From Sneathiella sp. (GTDB lineage Bacteria > Pseudomonadota > Alphaproteobacteria > Sneathiellales > Sneathiellaceae): DNA of 8,272 bases. Positions 5,787-8,272 of this stretch are shown in pieces. The stretch covers positions 1-8,272 of the forward strand of contig JAESPT010000379.1 in NCBI GenBank assembly GCA_016765515.1. Reading direction: 5' to 3'. A model generated the notes under the pieces. That model saw only the letters and a list, made by a program, of their open reading frames with translations, was not told the origin of the DNA and made no database searches. Position numbers and translations under genes: made by a program. Position 1 is the first letter of the stretch, and every line of letters begins with the position of its first letter.

Positions 5787-6785
5787 ATGGTTCTCATTAA
5801 AACTTCCCATTACGTGTCTTTACTTGTTCTTTTATTTGTAATCGCCTTGTTTTCTGCACCTTTGGTCTGGGGGCAGAATTCGCCGCCGGTGCGTCTCAGT
5901 TTGATCCCGTTTCTGGGAGAAGCCCCTGCCTATATTGCCGTGCAGAATAGGTATTTCAAAGACGAAGGGCTGGACGTAACGGTAATATACAATTCCGCCG
6001 GTAAAATTGCGCTTCAGAAATTGTTTGAAGATAAAGTGGATATTGTCACGGTTGCTGATACGCCTATCGTCTATAAAGCTTTTAATCGAGATGACTTTTA
6101 TATTCTTGCTGGTATGACCCATACGGATCAGCAATCCGGTGCCATCGCCAGAAAGGATCAGGGGATTAATACACCTGCTGGCATAAAAGGCCGAAGAGTT
6201 GCCTGGTTTCAAGGGACGGGGACAGACTATCTTCTAGATCAGTATTTGCTGAGTAACGGTTTGACCCTCTCTGATATTGAGACTGTCGATTTAAAGCCCA
6301 AAGCCATGGTAAAAGAACTTATTTCCGGGAATGTGGATGCGATTTTCAGCTGGCAACCGCATATAATGGACGCTGTCAATGCGCTGGGCGATAAAGCCTA
6401 CATCCTCCCGACAAAAGGTCTCAAGGTTTTGGACTGGGTTGTCGTAACTCGAAAAGAGTTTGCTGAAAAAAATCCGAAAAAACTGGAAAAATATCTCAGC
6501 GCAATCATCAAAGCCAACCAGTTCATTCTCGAAAACCCTGACGAGGCGATGACTATTTACGCCAAGGCAACAGGTGCGGATATCAAAATTGTATCAGCAA
6601 TGTGGGAACAGTTTTCTTATGGCTTGTTCCTCAATGAATCCATGTTGATCAATATGGAGGATCAGGCTCGCTGGATTGTGCGCAACAAGTTTCAAGAGAA
6701 GAAGAAAGTCCCGAACTATCTGAGTATTTTCCATGTGAAGCCCTTGATGAAGGTCAAACCTGAAGCAGTCACGTTGATAAAATAA
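5787..6785 (+). CDS. NMT1/SsuA-type periplasmic substrate-binding protein
   Basis: A 332-residue protein with a clear Sec signal peptide: a lysine near the N-terminus, a hydrophobic core (about 9-22) and likely cleavage near APLVWG-Q (29/30). There is no lipobox cysteine, so a soluble periplasmic protein is expected. The mature part has the NMT1/THI5-like fold of nitrate, taurine, sulfonate and pyrimidine-precursor binding proteins. Signs are the opening PFLGEAPAYIAVQNRYFKDEGLDV (41-64), the hinge DIVTVADTPI (85-94), LKGRRVAW-type GIKGRRVAWFQGTGTDYLL (132-150), GNVDAIFSWQPH (181-192) and the ending VPNYL...VKPEAVTL. The ligand cannot be deduced. No permease or ATPase gene follows; instead a sensor kinase begins 97 bases downstream with no terminator between, so ligand sensing is as likely as transport. 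Confidence 0.9.
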   Translation: MVLIKTSHYVSLLVLLFVIALFSAPLVWGQNSPPVRLSLIPFLGEAPAYIAVQNRYFKDEGLDVTVIYNSAGKIALQKLFEDKVDIVTVADTPIVYKAFNRDDFYILAGMTHTDQQSGAIARKDQGINTPAGIKGRRVAWFQGTGTDYLLDQYLLSNGLTLSDIETVDLKPKAMVKELISGNVDAIFSWQPHIMDAVNALGDKAYILPTKGLKVLDWVVVTRKEFAEKNPKKLEKYLSAIIKANQFILENPDEAMTIYAKATGADIKIVSAMWEQFSYGLFLNESMLINMEDQARWIVRNKFQEKKKVPNYLSIFHVKPLMKVKPEAVTLIK

Positions 6786-6869
6786 AAGGTCGATTTGTCA
6801 GTGTTGTACTTATGTCCGTTTGATCATGTGTCAATTCTCGATGATCTAAAATCTGGATTGATGTCAATT

Positions 6870-6874
6870 GGAGG
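6870..6874 (+). promoter_or_regulatory. Shine-Dalgarno site deciding a TTG start for the kinase
   Basis: GGAGG with 8 bases to a TTG at 6883. The frame is closed by TGA at 6859-6861, so no upstream ATG is available and the TTG is the best start. Confidence 0.75.
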
Positions 6875-6882
6875 GAAGTCCC

Positions 6883-8272
6883 TTGAAGGTTAAAACAAAA
6901 CTCTTTTCCGGTGCGGGTTTGACAGCTATCGTCACAGCAATTTTTGTCCTGCTTGTCTATCATTTCTCAACATCAATACAGCAAAAACTCGCCAATGCAG
7001 AGTTGGTCAGTCAGCTGGTGAAAAGTACGACAGAATTCTCCTTTTTATCAGAGCAATATATTTCCTATGGTTTAGAGCGGATCGAGCAACAATGGGACGT
7101 TAAAAGGTTCGAAGTCGACACGCTGATGAAGAATATAGAGAAATCACCTGTTCTTGGGCGAATTGAGGCTGAAATCTATGCGATCAATCAATCTTTTCGA
7201 AAACTCAAATCATTAAAGAAAAAGGAAGATGAACTGCAACTCGTTGGCATGGTTGTAAAACCCACCGAGCAGTTGAATATTGAAAAGGGCAGAGCAGTTA
7301 CGCGTCTTCGACTGCATTACACCCGGATATCTGCATTAGCCTTTCAATTGTCTAAATATTTTAATGAAAATATTAAAGCCATTCAGAAACAGAGTAACAT
7401 ATTGGTTTCGGTATTCGCTGCAGGGCTTGTTCTGGTGTTGATCTATGTGACATTTTTTATAACCCGGGACATAACGAAAAAACTTGGCCAACTCAGTTTG
7501 AGTGTTGACACCATCAGCCATGGGAATCTGGATGTTGTTGTCCCTGATCTGGGGCGCGATGAATTAGGAGATCTTGCGCTGGCTTTTGATGACATGCGCC
7601 TCAAACGCCGGGACGCAGAGGAAAGCCTGCGGGTGAACGAAGCAAATTTGAAACGCGCCCAAACTGTCGCTCATGTTGGAAGCTGGCTCTATGATTTTAA
7701 AGAAAATACATTGACCTGGTCCGATGAGGCTTACCGAATATTTGATATTCCAAAAGGAACGCCCTTGTCCTATCAGGATTTTCTCGAGACAGTTGTCAAA
7801 GAGGACAGAGAGTTTGTTGAGCGAAATTGGAAGAATTCTATTCATAATGAGTCCTATAATATTGAACATCGAATTCTGATTAACGGTGCGATCAAATGGG
7901 TGAATGAAAAAGCCAAGCTGGAATTTTCAGAGACCGGAGAGCCTCTACGCTCTGTTGGTACAGTTCAGGATATTACCGAACGAAAATCGCTGGAAGAACA
8001 AGTCAGTCGTACTCAAAAACTGGATGCTGTCGGCCATTTGACGGGAGGGATTTGTCATGATTTTAACAATATTCTGGGGATTGTTCTTGGTAACCTTGAG
8101 ATACTGCAGGAAAACCTTATAGGGGATGAGAAAAATCTGGCTCGCGTTGAATCTGCGATAAAGGCATCAGACAGGGGATCAGACCTTACTAAAAAACTCC
8201 TGTCTTTCTCTCGCAAATCGTCTCAGGTCACAAAGTTGGTCTGCGCTAATGATCATATTGAAAACCTGGAAA
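6883..8272 (+). CDS. Membrane PAS-domain sensor histidine kinase, partial, C-terminus beyond right edge
   Basis: The visible 463 residues show the order of a transmembrane sensor kinase. TM1 (about 11-28) is followed by a periplasmic region (about 29-172) rich in charged, probably helical sequence, then TM2 (about 173-194), a HAMP linker (about 195-245, with SHGNLDVVVPDLGRDELGDLA), a PAS_3-type domain (about 258-368, ending VGTVQDITERK) and the HisKA dimerisation helix. The H-box is GGICHDFNNILG, with the phospho-acceptor H392. The N- and G-boxes of the ATPase domain lie outside the window. Kinases with the HDFNN form of H-box often carry a C-terminal receiver domain, which cannot be checked here. 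The start is TTG. The neighbouring periplasmic binding protein is a plausible ligand-carrying partner for the periplasmic sensor region. No cognate response regulator is visible. Confidence 0.92.
   Translation, partial: MKVKTKLFSGAGLTAIVTAIFVLLVYHFSTSIQQKLANAELVSQLVKSTTEFSFLSEQYISYGLERIEQQWDVKRFEVDTLMKNIEKSPVLGRIEAEIYAINQSFRKLKSLKKKEDELQLVGMVVKPTEQLNIEKGRAVTRLRLHYTRISALAFQLSKYFNENIKAIQKQSNILVSVFAAGLVLVLIYVTFFITRDITKKLGQLSLSVDTISHGNLDVVVPDLGRDELGDLALAFDDMRLKRRDAEESLRVNEANLKRAQTVAHVGSWLYDFKENTLTWSDEAYRIFDIPKGTPLSYQDFLETVVKEDREFVERNWKNSIHNESYNIEHRILINGAIKWVNEKAKLEFSETGEPLRSVGTVQDITERKSLEEQVSRTQKLDAVGHLTGGICHDFNNILGIVLGNLEILQENLIGDEKNLARVESAIKASDRGSDLTKKLLSFSRKSSQVTKLVCANDHIENLE

Noticed and set aside
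6829..6869. Direct repeat TGTCAATT at 6829-6836 and 6862-6869 before the kinase gene
   Set aside because: Only 8 bases in AT-rich DNA, and the second copy runs into the ribosome-binding site; chance is a sufficient explanation.

Overview
The window looks like a chromosomal segment of an alphaproteobacterium of moderate GC, perhaps a marine lineage. That assignment rests on the gene content, on an S9 protein with an acidic N-terminal extension, and on my memory that the block metY / CoA-binding protein / enoyl-CoA hydratase-like / hotdog thioesterase / rplM-rpsI occurs in this class. No 16S gene or other decisive marker is present.

Left part (1-2016, minus strand): a tightly packed three-gene operon read right to left. 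It holds an enoyl-CoA hydratase-like (ECHDC3-type) protein, a small CoA-binding Rossmann protein, and O-acetylhomoserine aminocarboxypropyltransferase (MetY), which is cut by the left edge. Each stop codon overlaps or adjoins the next start, which suggests translational coupling between acyl-CoA-type functions and methionine synthesis.

Centre (2017-4143, plus strand): a divergent intergenic region with a candidate promoter and operator. It is followed by a 461-residue cytosolic protein that I read as a five-bladed beta-propeller related to GH130-type mannoside phosphorylases/transferases, then a PaaI-type hotdog thioesterase. The propeller gene is the least expected member of the neighbourhood and looks like an insertion into a conserved block.

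Right-centre (4144-5355): the ribosomal operon rplM-rpsI (L13, S9) with a near-consensus sigma-70 promoter, a leader hairpin followed by a U-rich run, and a strong UUCG-loop terminator.

Right (5356-8272): about 430 bases of AT-rich non-coding DNA, then an NMT1/SsuA-type periplasmic substrate-binding protein and, 97 bases later, a membrane PAS-HisKA sensor histidine kinase that runs off the right edge. No transporter genes accompany the binding protein in the window, so the pair is best read as a candidate two-part periplasmic ligand-sensing module.
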